From Flavobacterium sp. KS-LB2 (GTDB taxonomy: Bacteria; Bacteroidota; Bacteroidia; Flavobacteriales; Flavobacteriaceae), in contig NZ_CP145904.1 in the NCBI RefSeq assembly GCF_036895565.1, forward strand, positions 1,984,001 through 2,048,000: a stretch of 64,000 nt of DNA, in the 5' to 3' direction. Shown here piece after piece: positions 9,254 through 17,815 of the stretch. A program made the translations under genes and the position numbers. The number at the start of each line of letters is the position of its first letter. The stretch's first letter is position 1. Under the pieces are notes generated by a model, which was not told the origin of the DNA, did not search any database, and worked only from the letters and a program-made list of their open reading frames with translations.

Positions 9254-11074
9254 ATGTTTAAAAAACAAAGACTGGCTCTAATTATTTTAATTTTCTGTTG
9301 GCATCAGATTTCTTTTTCTCAAGAAGACAAAAAGGAAAAAGATTCTTCAGAAGTGTATCAACAAATCCAGACCTATTCTAAAAAAAATAAGTTTACAAAA
9401 CTGCTACATAAATTAGTTTTTAGACCTGTCAATGTCAAAAGCAAAAAGAAAAAAGTAGTCCCCAAAAAATTTAAAAACTTTGAAGGAAAAATCATCCGAA
9501 ACATCAATATTGTCACTTTAGATCCTTTTGGGTATTCCGAAATTGACTCAACAAGAGAAGCAAGAAACTGGGCTGAGCGAACAGGAAATAGGATTCACAT
9601 CAAAACAAGTAAACTTGCTATTAAGAACTTATTACTTATCAAAAAAAATAAGCCTTTAGACTCATTACTCGTAAAAGAATCAGAACGTTTAATACGAACA
9701 CAACGCTACATCAGCCGTGTTGATGTAAGTCCGAAATTAATTAAAAACAGTCCTGATTCTGTAGATGTTTTCATCCGCGTTTTAGACACATGGAGTATTA
9801 TCCCAAAGGGTTCCGTGTCTAGTTCTAGTAGCAGTTTTGAACTGAATGATAGAAATATTCTAGGATCTGGACATGAATTTAATACTGAATTCAAAAACAG
9901 ATTCAGTGATGGAAAAAACGCGTATGGCTTGGCATATACTATTCCTAATTTCAAAAACACATTCATTAAAACTTCGGTAAACTATCGCATTGATTTAGAT
10001 AATTATTATGGTAAAAGTGCTTCTATAGAGCGCCTATTTTATTCGCCTTTTACAAAATGGGCTGGCGGAATCTATTTTGACAAACAATTTAGAAAAGATA
10101 CACTTCCAGATACCAATGCAACATTTGCTTACCAAAATTTCAAATACAATTCTCAAGACGTATGGTTGGGTCATGCTTTTAGAATTTTCAAAAGTAATAC
10201 CGAGAGTGATCGAACTACAAATCTAGTCGTTGCTGGAAGGTTTTTGAACATAAAGTATCTGGAAAGTCCAATAATTGATTACGATCCAAATGATTTTTAT
10301 TCTGATGAAAAATTTTCGCTTATTGGAATTGGGATCACTTCACGGAAGTTCGTTCAAGACAGTTATATTTTCCAAAATGGAATTATTGAAGATGTACCTA
10401 TTGGAAAAATATTTGGAATAACTTCCGGCTATCAACATAAAAACCATAAAGGACGCTACTATTTAGGAGCCCGAGCTGCTTTTGGAAACTTTTATAAATG
10501 GGGATTTCTAAGTGCTAATTTTGAGTTAGGCACATTTTTAGAACAATCAAACACAAAGCAAAATGCTTTTTCTTTTCAAGCGAATTATTTCACTAATTTA
10601 ATCAGTTTGGGCAAATGGAAATTACGACAGTTTATCAAACCACAACTCATTATTGGTTCCAATCGCGTTGCGATTATAGGTGATCAACTCAATATCAATG
10701 AAAATTATGGAATTCAAGGTTTTAATAGCGCTAATTATGGAACCGAGAAAGCAATATTGACTTTGCAAACTCAAGCCTACGCACCATGGAATCTTTGGGG
10801 ATTTCGACTAAATCCCTATTTCAACTATTCAATTGCTATGCTCGGAAATCCTGAAAAAGGTTTAGTAGAAAATAAGGCATATTCTAAAATTGGAATTGGA
10901 TTAATAATAAACAATGATTTTTTGGTATTTAGTTCTTTCCAAATTTCACTTTCCTACTATCCATCAATACCTGGTAATGGTGAAAATATTTTTAAAACCA
11001 ACTCTTTTGAAACCACTGATTTTGGCTTTCAGGATTTTGAGTTAGGTAAGCCTCGTACGGTGATTTACAAATAA
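9254..11074 (+). CDS. Outer-membrane POTRA/BamA-like barrel protein
   Basis: A signal peptide (MFKKQRLALIILIFCWHQISFSQ) is followed by a lysine-rich stretch. A POTRA-like segment spans about residues 80-180 (GKIIRNINIVTLDPFG, then RYISRVDVSPKL and VDVFIRVLDTWSI). The remaining ~400 residues are rich in alternating aromatic/polar strands typical of an outer-membrane beta-barrel. The architecture suggests a distant Omp85 relative. The function (lipid or protein insertion, or none) is not determinable. The gene stands alone between spacers of about 100 and 190 nt. Confidence 0.75.
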   Translation: MFKKQRLALIILIFCWHQISFSQEDKKEKDSSEVYQQIQTYSKKNKFTKLLHKLVFRPVNVKSKKKKVVPKKFKNFEGKIIRNINIVTLDPFGYSEIDSTREARNWAERTGNRIHIKTSKLAIKNLLLIKKNKPLDSLLVKESERLIRTQRYISRVDVSPKLIKNSPDSVDVFIRVLDTWSIIPKGSVSSSSSSFELNDRNILGSGHEFNTEFKNRFSDGKNAYGLAYTIPNFKNTFIKTSVNYRIDLDNYYGKSASIERLFYSPFTKWAGGIYFDKQFRKDTLPDTNATFAYQNFKYNSQDVWLGHAFRIFKSNTESDRTTNLVVAGRFLNIKYLESPIIDYDPNDFYSDEKFSLIGIGITSRKFVQDSYIFQNGIIEDVPIGKIFGITSGYQHKNHKGRYYLGARAAFGNFYKWGFLSANFELGTFLEQSNTKQNAFSFQANYFTNLISLGKWKLRQFIKPQLIIGSNRVAIIGDQLNINENYGIQGFNSANYGTEKAILTLQTQAYAPWNLWGFRLNPYFNYSIAMLGNPEKGLVENKAYSKIGIGLIINNDFLVFSSFQISLSYYPSIPGNGENIFKTNSFETTDFGFQDFELGKPRTVIYK

Positions 11075-11262
11075 TAAAGTTAGAAAAAGTGAACCTACAC
11101 CAGAAAAATAATTTTAAAATCCTAATTTTAAAACCATTACAAAAAAAATACAAATCTAATAGTGTAAATTATATAATTTAATATCACAATTATATAAGAT
11201 TCATCTACTACTATTGTTTACTTTTATAATGTATTAAATTAATAACTAAAACCCTAAAAGAA

Positions 11263-11580
11263 ATGAAAAAAGTTACCTTTTATTTAATGATGATGGTATT
11301 GTCGTTAAGTGTTGTTCCAACCCAAATGTTAGCTGCTGAAAAAAATCCAACTTCAGTTACAAACACTACAAAAGAAGTTCCTGCAGAGGTTAAAGTATTG
11401 CTTAATCGCCTTGACGAAATAAAAGCAATGGATAAATCTTCTTTAAATTCTTCTGAAAAAAAAGAACTACGAAAAGAAGTACGTGCCATTAAAGCAGAAT
11501 TAAAATCTACTGGAAATGGAGTATATCTATCAGTAGGTGCAATTATAATAATTATTCTTTTATTGATACTTTTATTATAA
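11263..11580 (+). CDS. Small secreted/membrane protein, unknown function
   Basis: A 105-residue protein with an N-terminal signal peptide cut after about residue 25 (LSVVPTQMLAAEK), a charged helical middle (LLNRLDEIKAMDKSSLNSSE) and a C-terminal hydrophobic anchor (YLSVGAIIIIILLLILLL). It would lie in the periplasm with a C-terminal membrane anchor. I do not recognise a named family. It has its own strong terminator and is probably monocistronic. Confidence 0.7.
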   Translation: MKKVTFYLMMMVLSLSVVPTQMLAAEKNPTSVTNTTKEVPAEVKVLLNRLDEIKAMDKSSLNSSEKKELRKEVRAIKAELKSTGNGVYLSVGAIIIIILLLILLL

Positions 11581-11600
11581 GTAAATAAATAGCTCTAGAA

Positions 11601-11630
11601 AAAGGAAACGAACATTCGTTTCCTTTTTTT
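11601..11630 (+). terminator. Rho-independent terminator
   Basis: AAAGGAAACGAA and TTCGTTTCCTTT form a perfect stem around CA, followed by a T-run, 20 nt after the stop of the small anchored protein. Confidence 0.85.
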
Positions 11631-11671
11631 TATGAAGTAAAATAACACAATTAAATGTTAATTTTTTTGTT

Positions 11672-11688
11672 TTGGCACAGTTGTTGGC
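11672..11688 (+). promoter_or_regulatory. Sigma-54-like -24/-12 promoter element (copy 1)
   Basis: TTGGCACAGTTGTTGGC resembles the sigma-54 consensus TTGGCACG-N4-TTGCA, with the GG/TTG spacing conserved but the -12 GC shifted. It lies 77 nt before the start of the first small basic secreted protein and is nearly identical to the element before its paralogue, including about 25 bp of upstream sequence. Confidence 0.5.
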
Positions 11689-11765
11689 TTAACCAAAAAA
11701 AGAAGATAAAAAATATATTATCTGTAAAAAATAGTATATAATTATTAATTAAAATTTTTGAAAAA

Positions 11766-12248
11766 ATGAAAACGTTAAAATTAATCATCGCAGGAATTAT
11801 ACTTTTTGCATCAGCAAATACGATGCAAGCACAAGTTTCAGTAAATGTAAATATTGGTAGCCCACCAGCTTGGGGTCCAGCAGGATATTCTAATGTAGAT
11901 TATTATTATTTACCAGATGTCCAAGCGTATTATGATATTAGAGCCACTCAATTTATTTATTTTGGTGGAGGAAAATGGATTCGCTCCAGAAACCTGCCTA
12001 ATCAGTACAGAAACTATAACTTATACAATGGTTACAAAGTAGTCCTAAACGATTACCATGGCTCAAGACCATACAGTAACTTTAATTCTCACAAGGTAAA
12101 ATATTACAAAGGATACAAAGGTAAACCTCAAAAATCAATAGGTTCCCACCGTAGTAATTATAAAAAAGTATACAAAAGTAATGGAAATCATGGTAAAGGA
12201 AATCAAGGAGGCAAAGGAAATAATGGCCATGGAAATGGAAAACATTAA
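11766..12248 (+). CDS. Small basic secreted protein, paralogue 1
   Basis: A 160-residue exported protein. The signal peptide is MKTLKLIIAGIILFASANTM, cut before QVSVNVNIG. The core (residues 30-110) is rich in Tyr/Gly/Trp with YYYLPDVQAYYDIRATQFIY and FGGGKWIRSRNLPNQYRN. The tail (115-160) is Lys/Gly/His/Asn-rich and probably disordered. It is about 70 percent identical over the core to the next gene, so the pair is a tandem duplication. It may be a cell-surface or matrix protein, but the function is unknown. Its own terminator follows. Confidence 0.75.
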   Translation: MKTLKLIIAGIILFASANTMQAQVSVNVNIGSPPAWGPAGYSNVDYYYLPDVQAYYDIRATQFIYFGGGKWIRSRNLPNQYRNYNLYNGYKVVLNDYHGSRPYSNFNSHKVKYYKGYKGKPQKSIGSHRSNYKKVYKSNGNHGKGNQGGKGNNGHGNGKH

Positions 12249-12268
12249 TACTGGTTTTATGTACTAAA

Positions 12269-12304
12269 AAAAGAGAGTCTCATTTTTGAGACTCTCTTTT
12301 TTTT
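12269..12304 (+). terminator. Rho-independent terminator
   Basis: AAGAGAGTCTC pairs with GAGACTCTCTT across a 6-nt loop and ends in a run of T, just after paralogue 1. Confidence 0.85.
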
Positions 12305-12343
12305 AACCCTTCTATTACTTAATTAAATGTTAATTTTTTCGTT

Positions 12344-12360
12344 TTGGCATAGTTGTTGAA
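12344..12360 (+). promoter_or_regulatory. Sigma-54-like promoter element (copy 2)
   Basis: TTGGCATAGTTGTTGAA, 67 nt before the start of paralogue 2. The preceding TTAAATGTTAATTTTTT is shared with copy 1. The -24 GG is kept, the -12 GC is not exact. Confidence 0.45.
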
Positions 12361-12427
12361 AATACTCAAAAGTATCATAATAACGAGCTATTATAAAAAA
12401 TTTATTACTAATTAAATATTTGAAAAA

Positions 12428-12964
12428 ATGAGAACATTAAAATTAATCGCCGTAGGAATTATCCTTTTTGCATCAAGTACTATACATGCACAAGTCTCAG
12501 TAAGTTTAAACATAGGTACAGCTCCATCATGGGGACCTGTGGGGTATGCTGAAGCTGAATATTATTATCTTCCAGATGTTGAAGCATATTACGATATAAG
12601 AGCCACTCAGTTCATTTATTTTGGTGGAGGAAGATGGATTCGTTCCAGATATTTACCTAATCAATATAGAAACTATGATTTATATGGTGGATACAAAGTA
12701 GTATTAAACGATTATCATGGTTCTAGACCCTATAGCCACTTTAAGAATCATAAAGTAAAATATTACAGAGGATATCATGGAAGAGAACAAAGAAATATAG
12801 GATATAACAACAACCGTAGAGTATATGTAAATCAAAGAGGAAATGATAATCATAGAAGATATGATAATAATAACCATAGAGAATATAGAAAACAAGATAA
12901 CCGAAATAACGGACACGGAAACGGACACGGGAATGGAAGAGGAAACGGACGAGATAGAGATTAA
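12428..12964 (+). CDS. Small basic secreted protein, paralogue 2
   Basis: A 178-residue paralogue of the preceding gene with the same signal peptide pattern (MRTLKLIAVGIILFASSTIHA) and the same Tyr/Gly/Trp core (YYYLPDVEAYYDIRATQFIY and FGGGRWIRSRYLPNQYRN). The tail is longer and Arg/Asn/His/Gly-rich, ending in GNGHGNGRGNGRDRD. In paralogue 1 the basic residues of the tail are mostly Lys, here mostly Arg, so the tail charge is conserved while the residues differ. Function unknown. It has a private promoter element and terminator. Confidence 0.75.
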   Translation: MRTLKLIAVGIILFASSTIHAQVSVSLNIGTAPSWGPVGYAEAEYYYLPDVEAYYDIRATQFIYFGGGRWIRSRYLPNQYRNYDLYGGYKVVLNDYHGSRPYSHFKNHKVKYYRGYHGREQRNIGYNNNRRVYVNQRGNDNHRRYDNNNHREYRKQDNRNNGHGNGHGNGRGNGRDRD

Positions 12965-12979
12965 TTATCCGTTTATTTA

Positions 12980-13016
12980 AAGAGAGAGAACCTAAATTAG
13001 GTTCTCTCTCTTTTTT
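12980..13016 (+). terminator. Rho-independent terminator
   Basis: AAGAGAGAGAACCTAA and TTAGGTTCTCTCTCTT form a long perfect inverted repeat ending in a T-run after paralogue 2. Confidence 0.85.
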
Positions 13017-13063
13017 ATTATTAAAGAAAACCCAAAACAGTTCAGTAGAATTTATTTAATTCC

Positions 13064-13071
13064 TACATTTG
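13064..13071 (+). promoter_or_regulatory. -7 promoter element TAnnTTTG
   Basis: TACATTTG, 27 nt before the ATG of the PIG-L deacetylase gene. Confidence 0.5.
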
Positions 13072-13098
13072 AAGTTAGTGCAAATTAAATTTTAAAAA

Positions 13099-15630
13099 AT
13101 GCAAAAAAAATACGTATCCGCTATTCTAACATTACTTTTATGCTGCCAATTAATACTTGCGCAACAACCCCAAAAACCAAATTCTGTTGCAATTTACAAT
13201 CAAATACAAAAACTTAATTTTTTAGGTTCGGTACTTTACATAGCAGCACATCCAGATGATGAAAATACGCGGTTAATTTCTTATTTATCCAATGAACAAA
13301 AGGCAAGAACAGGATATTTATCTTTGACACGTGGTGATGGTGGGCAAAACTTAATAGGTACTCAATTGCGAGAATTATTAGGCGTCATTAGAACACAAGA
13401 ATTGATCGAAGCTAGAAAAATTGATGGTGGAGAACAGTTTTTTTCCCGTGCCAATGATTTTGGTTTTTCTAAAAATCCGACAGAAACCCTAGCAATTTGG
13501 GACAAAGACAAAGTACTAGCTGATGTTATTTGGGCTATTCGAAAATTTCAACCCGATGTAATTGTAAACCGATTTGATCATCGATCGCCTGGAACTACAC
13601 ACGGCCATCATACATCATCAGCCATGTTGAGTGTCGAAAGTTTCAAACTAGCTAGCGACCCAACAGTTTTCCCGGAACAATTACAATTTGTAAAGCCTTG
13701 GCAAACCAAACGCCAGTTTTTTAATACTTCCTGGTGGTTTTATGGAACAATCCAAAAATTTAATGCTGCTGATAAAACGAATTTAATAGCCATGCAAACT
13801 GGGGTTTATTATGCTGATTTAGGGAAATCAAATCAAGAAATAGCCGCATTAAGTCGCAGTCGCCATCAATCACAAGGATTTGGAAGCACGGGGGAACGTG
13901 GCGAAGAAACAGAATATTTAGAGTTTATTAATGGCGATGCTTTACAAGAAAAAAAATCCCTTTTTGAAGGAATTGATACTTCTTGGAACCGTGTAAAAGG
14001 AGGGAAACCCATTGGTGAATTATTGACTACAATTGCTACTGAATTCGACCATAATAATCCTTCGGCAAGTATTCCAAATTTGGCGAAAGCCTACGTAATG
14101 ATGAAAGCTTTAGATGAAAATCATTGGGCACCACTGAAATCAGAAGCCATAAAAGAAATTATAGCGGCCTGTTCCGGATTATATCTGGAAGCTGTAGCCC
14201 AAAATCAAGAAGCAACTCCTGGAAGTACTATTAAAATTAAACTTGAGGCCATCAATAGAAGCTCAGCGCCAATACAATTAATGAGCGTGACCAGTTTACC
14301 AGAAAAAATAAACACCCCTCAAAATCGCGAGTTAAAAAATAATATTCTAAATAACATCAATTTAAATTTAAAATTACCTGAATCTATTAACTATACACAA
14401 CCATATTGGTTAAGAGAAAATGGAACCGTTGGAATGTATGCCGTAAATCAACAGCAAAACATAGGAATTCCTGATATTATTCGCGAAGCTAAAGTGCTAT
14501 TTAACGTTCAAATCAACGGAATCGAAATCCCATTTGAACGAACAGTAGTCTATAAATACAACGATGATGTAAAAGGTGAAGTCTATAATTATCTAGATAT
14601 TGTTCCTGAGGTAACCACTTCAATTGTAGACAAAGTATTGATTTTTAAAGATGTAAAAATTAAATATGTAGGCGTAAAAATTAAAGCAGGGAAAGATGTC
14701 GTAAAAGGGGATTTAAAACTTGAACTTCCTGAAAATTGGAAAGTTTCTCCAAAATCAATTCCTTTTAGTATTGAAAAAAAGGGAACGGAGCAGATTGTTT
14801 ATTTTGAGGTAAATGCGCCTAATAAATCTGATGAAGCTGTGGCCAAAAGTGTAGCGATTATCGGTAATAAGCGATTTGATAAGGAACAAATAATCATTAA
14901 TTATGACCATATTACCAAACAGCAAGTTTTAAAATCAGCAGAAGCTAAACTCATAAAAACGGATTTAAAAACAAATGAGGAGAGGATTGCATACATAATG
15001 GGTGCTGGAGATGAAGTTCCAAGCAGCTTGACTCAGCTGGGATACCGTGTTACATTACTTAAACCCGAAGAAATAACACCCGAAAAATTAGAAAATTTTG
15101 ACGTAGTAATGACTGGTGTTCGTGCTTATAATACCGTTGCTGCATTAGCAAATAAGCAAACAATCCTTTTTGATTTTGTAAAAGGCGGAAAAACAATGCT
15201 CGTTCAATACAATACAGCTGGTGATCTGGTTACCGAAAATATCGCGCCATATCCATTAAAATTGTCTCGCGACCGTGTCACTGAAGAAGATGCTGAAGTC
15301 CGATTTTTGGCACCAAACCATCCCGTTTTGAATTTCCCAAACAAGATTACTACTGAAGATTTTAAAGGTTGGAAACAAGAACAAGGATTGTATTACCCAA
15401 GTCAATATGACAAAGCCTTCACTCCTATTCTCTCTTCAAATGATAAAGGAGAAACTCCTAAAGACGGTGCTTTATTAATTGCTCCTTACGGAAAAGGACA
15501 CTATATTTATACCGGACTAAGCTTTTTTAGAGAATTACCCGAAGGTGTTACTGGAGCCTATAAATTAATCTCCAATATGATTTCGCTACAATCATCAGAA
15601 ACTATTCCTGCACAAAAAATTAAGCCTTAA
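13099..15630 (+). CDS. PIG-L family deacetylase, secreted multidomain
   Basis: A signal peptide (to about residue 21) is followed by a PIG-L/LmbE zinc deacetylase domain at about 40-300. The metal motif is AAHPDDENT (His51, Asp53, Asp54), and the second histidine site is TTHGHHTSS near 165-171. The family removes N-acetyl groups from GlcNAc-type sugars. Residues 360-600 look like beta-sandwich domains, and the C-terminal ~200 residues resemble a glutamine-amidotransferase-like fold (EKLENFDVVMTGVRAYNT). The gene is followed by a 35-residue membrane peptide and a sodium:solute symporter, suggesting extracytoplasmic deacetylation and uptake of a sugar. The substrate is unknown. Confidence 0.88.
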   Translation: MQKKYVSAILTLLLCCQLILAQQPQKPNSVAIYNQIQKLNFLGSVLYIAAHPDDENTRLISYLSNEQKARTGYLSLTRGDGGQNLIGTQLRELLGVIRTQELIEARKIDGGEQFFSRANDFGFSKNPTETLAIWDKDKVLADVIWAIRKFQPDVIVNRFDHRSPGTTHGHHTSSAMLSVESFKLASDPTVFPEQLQFVKPWQTKRQFFNTSWWFYGTIQKFNAADKTNLIAMQTGVYYADLGKSNQEIAALSRSRHQSQGFGSTGERGEETEYLEFINGDALQEKKSLFEGIDTSWNRVKGGKPIGELLTTIATEFDHNNPSASIPNLAKAYVMMKALDENHWAPLKSEAIKEIIAACSGLYLEAVAQNQEATPGSTIKIKLEAINRSSAPIQLMSVTSLPEKINTPQNRELKNNILNNINLNLKLPESINYTQPYWLRENGTVGMYAVNQQQNIGIPDIIREAKVLFNVQINGIEIPFERTVVYKYNDDVKGEVYNYLDIVPEVTTSIVDKVLIFKDVKIKYVGVKIKAGKDVVKGDLKLELPENWKVSPKSIPFSIEKKGTEQIVYFEVNAPNKSDEAVAKSVAIIGNKRFDKEQIIINYDHITKQQVLKSAEAKLIKTDLKTNEERIAYIMGAGDEVPSSLTQLGYRVTLLKPEEITPEKLENFDVVMTGVRAYNTVAALANKQTILFDFVKGGKTMLVQYNTAGDLVTENIAPYPLKLSRDRVTEEDAEVRFLAPNHPVLNFPNKITTEDFKGWKQEQGLYYPSQYDKAFTPILSSNDKGETPKDGALLIAPYGKGHYIYTGLSFFRELPEGVTGAYKLISNMISLQSSETIPAQKIKP

Positions 15631-15641
15631 CCCAAACTGAA

Positions 15642-15749
15642 ATGGAAGCAAAAAAAATAAAAACCTGGAAAAAAAACTATACTTGGGTACTAGTGGCAAA
15701 TGCTATTTACATCTTGATTTTTTGTCTCATCATGAAATTATACGCTTAG
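15642..15749 (+). CDS. 35-residue single-helix membrane peptide
   Basis: ATG at 15642 opens a 35-codon frame ending TAG at 15747-15749, in the 122-nt gap between the deacetylase stop and the symporter start. It has a basic N-terminus (MEAKKIKTWKKNYTW) and one hydrophobic helix (VLVANAIYILIFCLIM), with only 3 nt before the symporter ATG. The positive-inside pattern and tight spacing argue for a translated small subunit or regulator of the symporter. No homologue is known to me. Confidence 0.6.
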   Translation: MEAKKIKTWKKNYTWVLVANAIYILIFCLIMKLYA

Positions 15750-15752
15750 ATT

Positions 15753-17477
15753 ATGCAATTATTTGACTGGATTATACTTATAGTAACGTTACTGTTTATT
15801 GTAATTTACGGAGCTTGGAAAACAAAGGGCAGTAAAAATGTAGAAGATTTTATCCTAGGTAGCAACGAAACTCCTTGGCATGTTGTTGGACTTTCTGTTA
15901 TGGCCACACAAGCAAGTGCCATTACATTCCTTTCCACGCCAGGGCAAGCGTATCATGACGGAATGGGATTTGTTCAATTCTATTTTGGTTTACCGATTGC
16001 CATGGTGGTAATATGTGTAACTTTTATTCCATTGTATCACAAATACAAAGTATACACGGCATACGAATACCTTGAAAAAAGATTTGATTTAAAAACTCGC
16101 TCATTAGCAGCCATTCTTTTCTTGTTCCAAAGAGGCTTAGGAACTGGATTAACGATTTATGCGCCCGCGATTATTTTGTCGGCTATATTAGGTTGGAATC
16201 TTACTTACATGAATATTATTATTGGTGTTTTAGTAATTATTTATACCTTTTCGGGTGGAACCAAAGCGGTGAATGTAACTCAAAAACAGCAGATGTTTGT
16301 CATCATGTCGGGGATGTTTATTACCTTTTTCCTGATATTGCATTATTTACCAAACGATATGACATTTACAAGTGCGTTGCATATTGCTGGTGCAAATGAT
16401 AAAATGAATATCGTTAACTTTTCTTTTGACCCAGAAGAAAAATACACGTTTTGGAGTGGAATAACAGGTGGTTTTTTCTTGGCACTGGCTTATTTTGGAA
16501 CCGATCAATCTCAGGTAGGACGGTATTTATCTGGAAAATCAGTTCGTGAAAGTCAAATGGGACTTATTATGAATGGACTTTTAAAAGTTCCTATGCAGTT
16601 CTTCATTTTATTGACTGGAGTTATGGTTTTTGTTTTTTTTCAATTCAATCCTGTTCCTTTAAATTTTAATCCAAACAACAAAGCCATGATTGAAAAATCA
16701 GCTTTTAAAGGTGAATATAATTCTTTAGAGAATAAACTAAGTGATCTATCCGAAGACAAAAAGGTAATTAATCTATTGTACATCGATCAGCTCAATCAAG
16801 ATTATGACAATCCAATTCTTCGAAAAGAACTAATAGCGTTGTCCAATAAAGAAAAAGATTTAAGAGATCGCGCCAAAGAAATAATCCTAAAAGCGGATAG
16901 CAACAGTGAAACCAACGACAAAGATTATGTGTTTTTTCACTTTATCCTAAATTATTTACCTAAAGGACTCATCGGTTTGTTACTGGCCGTTATAATTTCA
17001 GCAGCCATGTCATCAACTGCTTCAGGGTTAAATGCATTGGCATCAACCACTGCAATTGATATCTACAAGCGTAATGTAAAAGAAGAAAAATCAGAAAGAC
17101 ATTATTTGTATGCGACAAAATTTTTCACTTTATTGTGGGGAGTTATCGCCATTCTTTTTGCTTGTATCGGAACCTTATTTGAAAATTTAATTCAATTGGT
17201 AAACATCATAGGATCCATTTTTTATGGAACCGTATTGGGCATATTTTTAGTTGGTTTTTACATCCACAAAGTACAGTCCAAAGCTATTTTTTATAGCGCC
17301 GTTATTAGTCAGCTTACTATTTTTATCATTTACTATTATGCTATTTATATCTTTCCAAGCGGAGAAGAAAAACTGGGCTATTTATGGCTTAATTTCATTG
17401 GAGCAATGCTAACTATTGTTATTTCATTGCTATTGCAGTGGACCATTTTTAGAAATCAAAAAGTAGTTGTAGCCTAA
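15753..17477 (+). CDS. Sodium:solute symporter (SSS family)
   Basis: 574 residues with about 13 membrane helices and the SSS core (GSNETPWHVVGLSVMATQAS, then AAMSSTASGLNALASTTAID for the helix carrying the sodium site). It resembles the SGLT/sialic-acid-type branch common in Bacteroidota. Between helices an insert of about 80 residues (roughly 305-385) is highly charged and predicted soluble. It probably imports a sugar or organic acid released by the preceding PIG-L deacetylase, with which it is likely co-transcribed. Confidence 0.9.
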   Translation: MQLFDWIILIVTLLFIVIYGAWKTKGSKNVEDFILGSNETPWHVVGLSVMATQASAITFLSTPGQAYHDGMGFVQFYFGLPIAMVVICVTFIPLYHKYKVYTAYEYLEKRFDLKTRSLAAILFLFQRGLGTGLTIYAPAIILSAILGWNLTYMNIIIGVLVIIYTFSGGTKAVNVTQKQQMFVIMSGMFITFFLILHYLPNDMTFTSALHIAGANDKMNIVNFSFDPEEKYTFWSGITGGFFLALAYFGTDQSQVGRYLSGKSVRESQMGLIMNGLLKVPMQFFILLTGVMVFVFFQFNPVPLNFNPNNKAMIEKSAFKGEYNSLENKLSDLSEDKKVINLLYIDQLNQDYDNPILRKELIALSNKEKDLRDRAKEIILKADSNSETNDKDYVFFHFILNYLPKGLIGLLLAVIISAAMSSTASGLNALASTTAIDIYKRNVKEEKSERHYLYATKFFTLLWGVIAILFACIGTLFENLIQLVNIIGSIFYGTVLGIFLVGFYIHKVQSKAIFYSAVISQLTIFIIYYYAIYIFPSGEEKLGYLWLNFIGAMLTIVISLLLQWTIFRNQKVVVA

Positions 17478-17499
17478 GGTAAAATCGTTTATTTTTCAA

Positions 17500-17750
17500 A
17501 TAAATAAGCAAAATTTAACTGTTATAATTTATTGACCGTAGATTCGCAGATTATTAAAATTTGCGAATCTGCGGTTGTTTTTTAGATTCATCACACCACA
17601 AACGTAAAGCAAAAAATCTGCGAATCTTCAGTTGTTTCTTTCTTACATCTATCTTAAAGATAATCTTGGAATCTGCGGTTGTGCTTTACTCACTTTACAG
17701 GTACAAATACTTCTCATTTAATCTGCAAATCGATGGTTAAAAAAGCTAAA
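17500..17750. repeat. Intergenic palindromic repeat cluster (ATTCGCAGATT family)
   Basis: The gene-free stretch 17478-17815 holds several degenerate copies of one motif. ACCGTAGATTCGCA and TGCGAATCTGCGGT form a hairpin at about 17534-17573. Further fragments (AATCTGCGAATCTTCAGTTG, GGAATCTGCGGTTGTG, ATCTGCAAATCGATGGTT) follow to 17740. A related copy with the same AAAGCAAAATTTAAC lead-in occurs at about 38093-38160. This is a non-coding REP-like family, and I see no ORF. Confidence 0.6.
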
Positions 17751-17754
17751 TATG

Positions 17755-17796
17755 AAGAAAAAAAATCCCGTCTCGATAACTACCAAGACGGGATTT
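17755..17796 (-). terminator. Terminator of the DUF2911 gene
   Basis: AAATCCCGTCT pairs with AGACGGGATTT. The A-run on the + strand at 17756-17765 is the T-tract on the reverse strand, 20 nt after the DUF2911 stop. Confidence 0.8.
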
Positions 17797-17815
17797 CACA
17801 TTACAGTAAGGTAAA

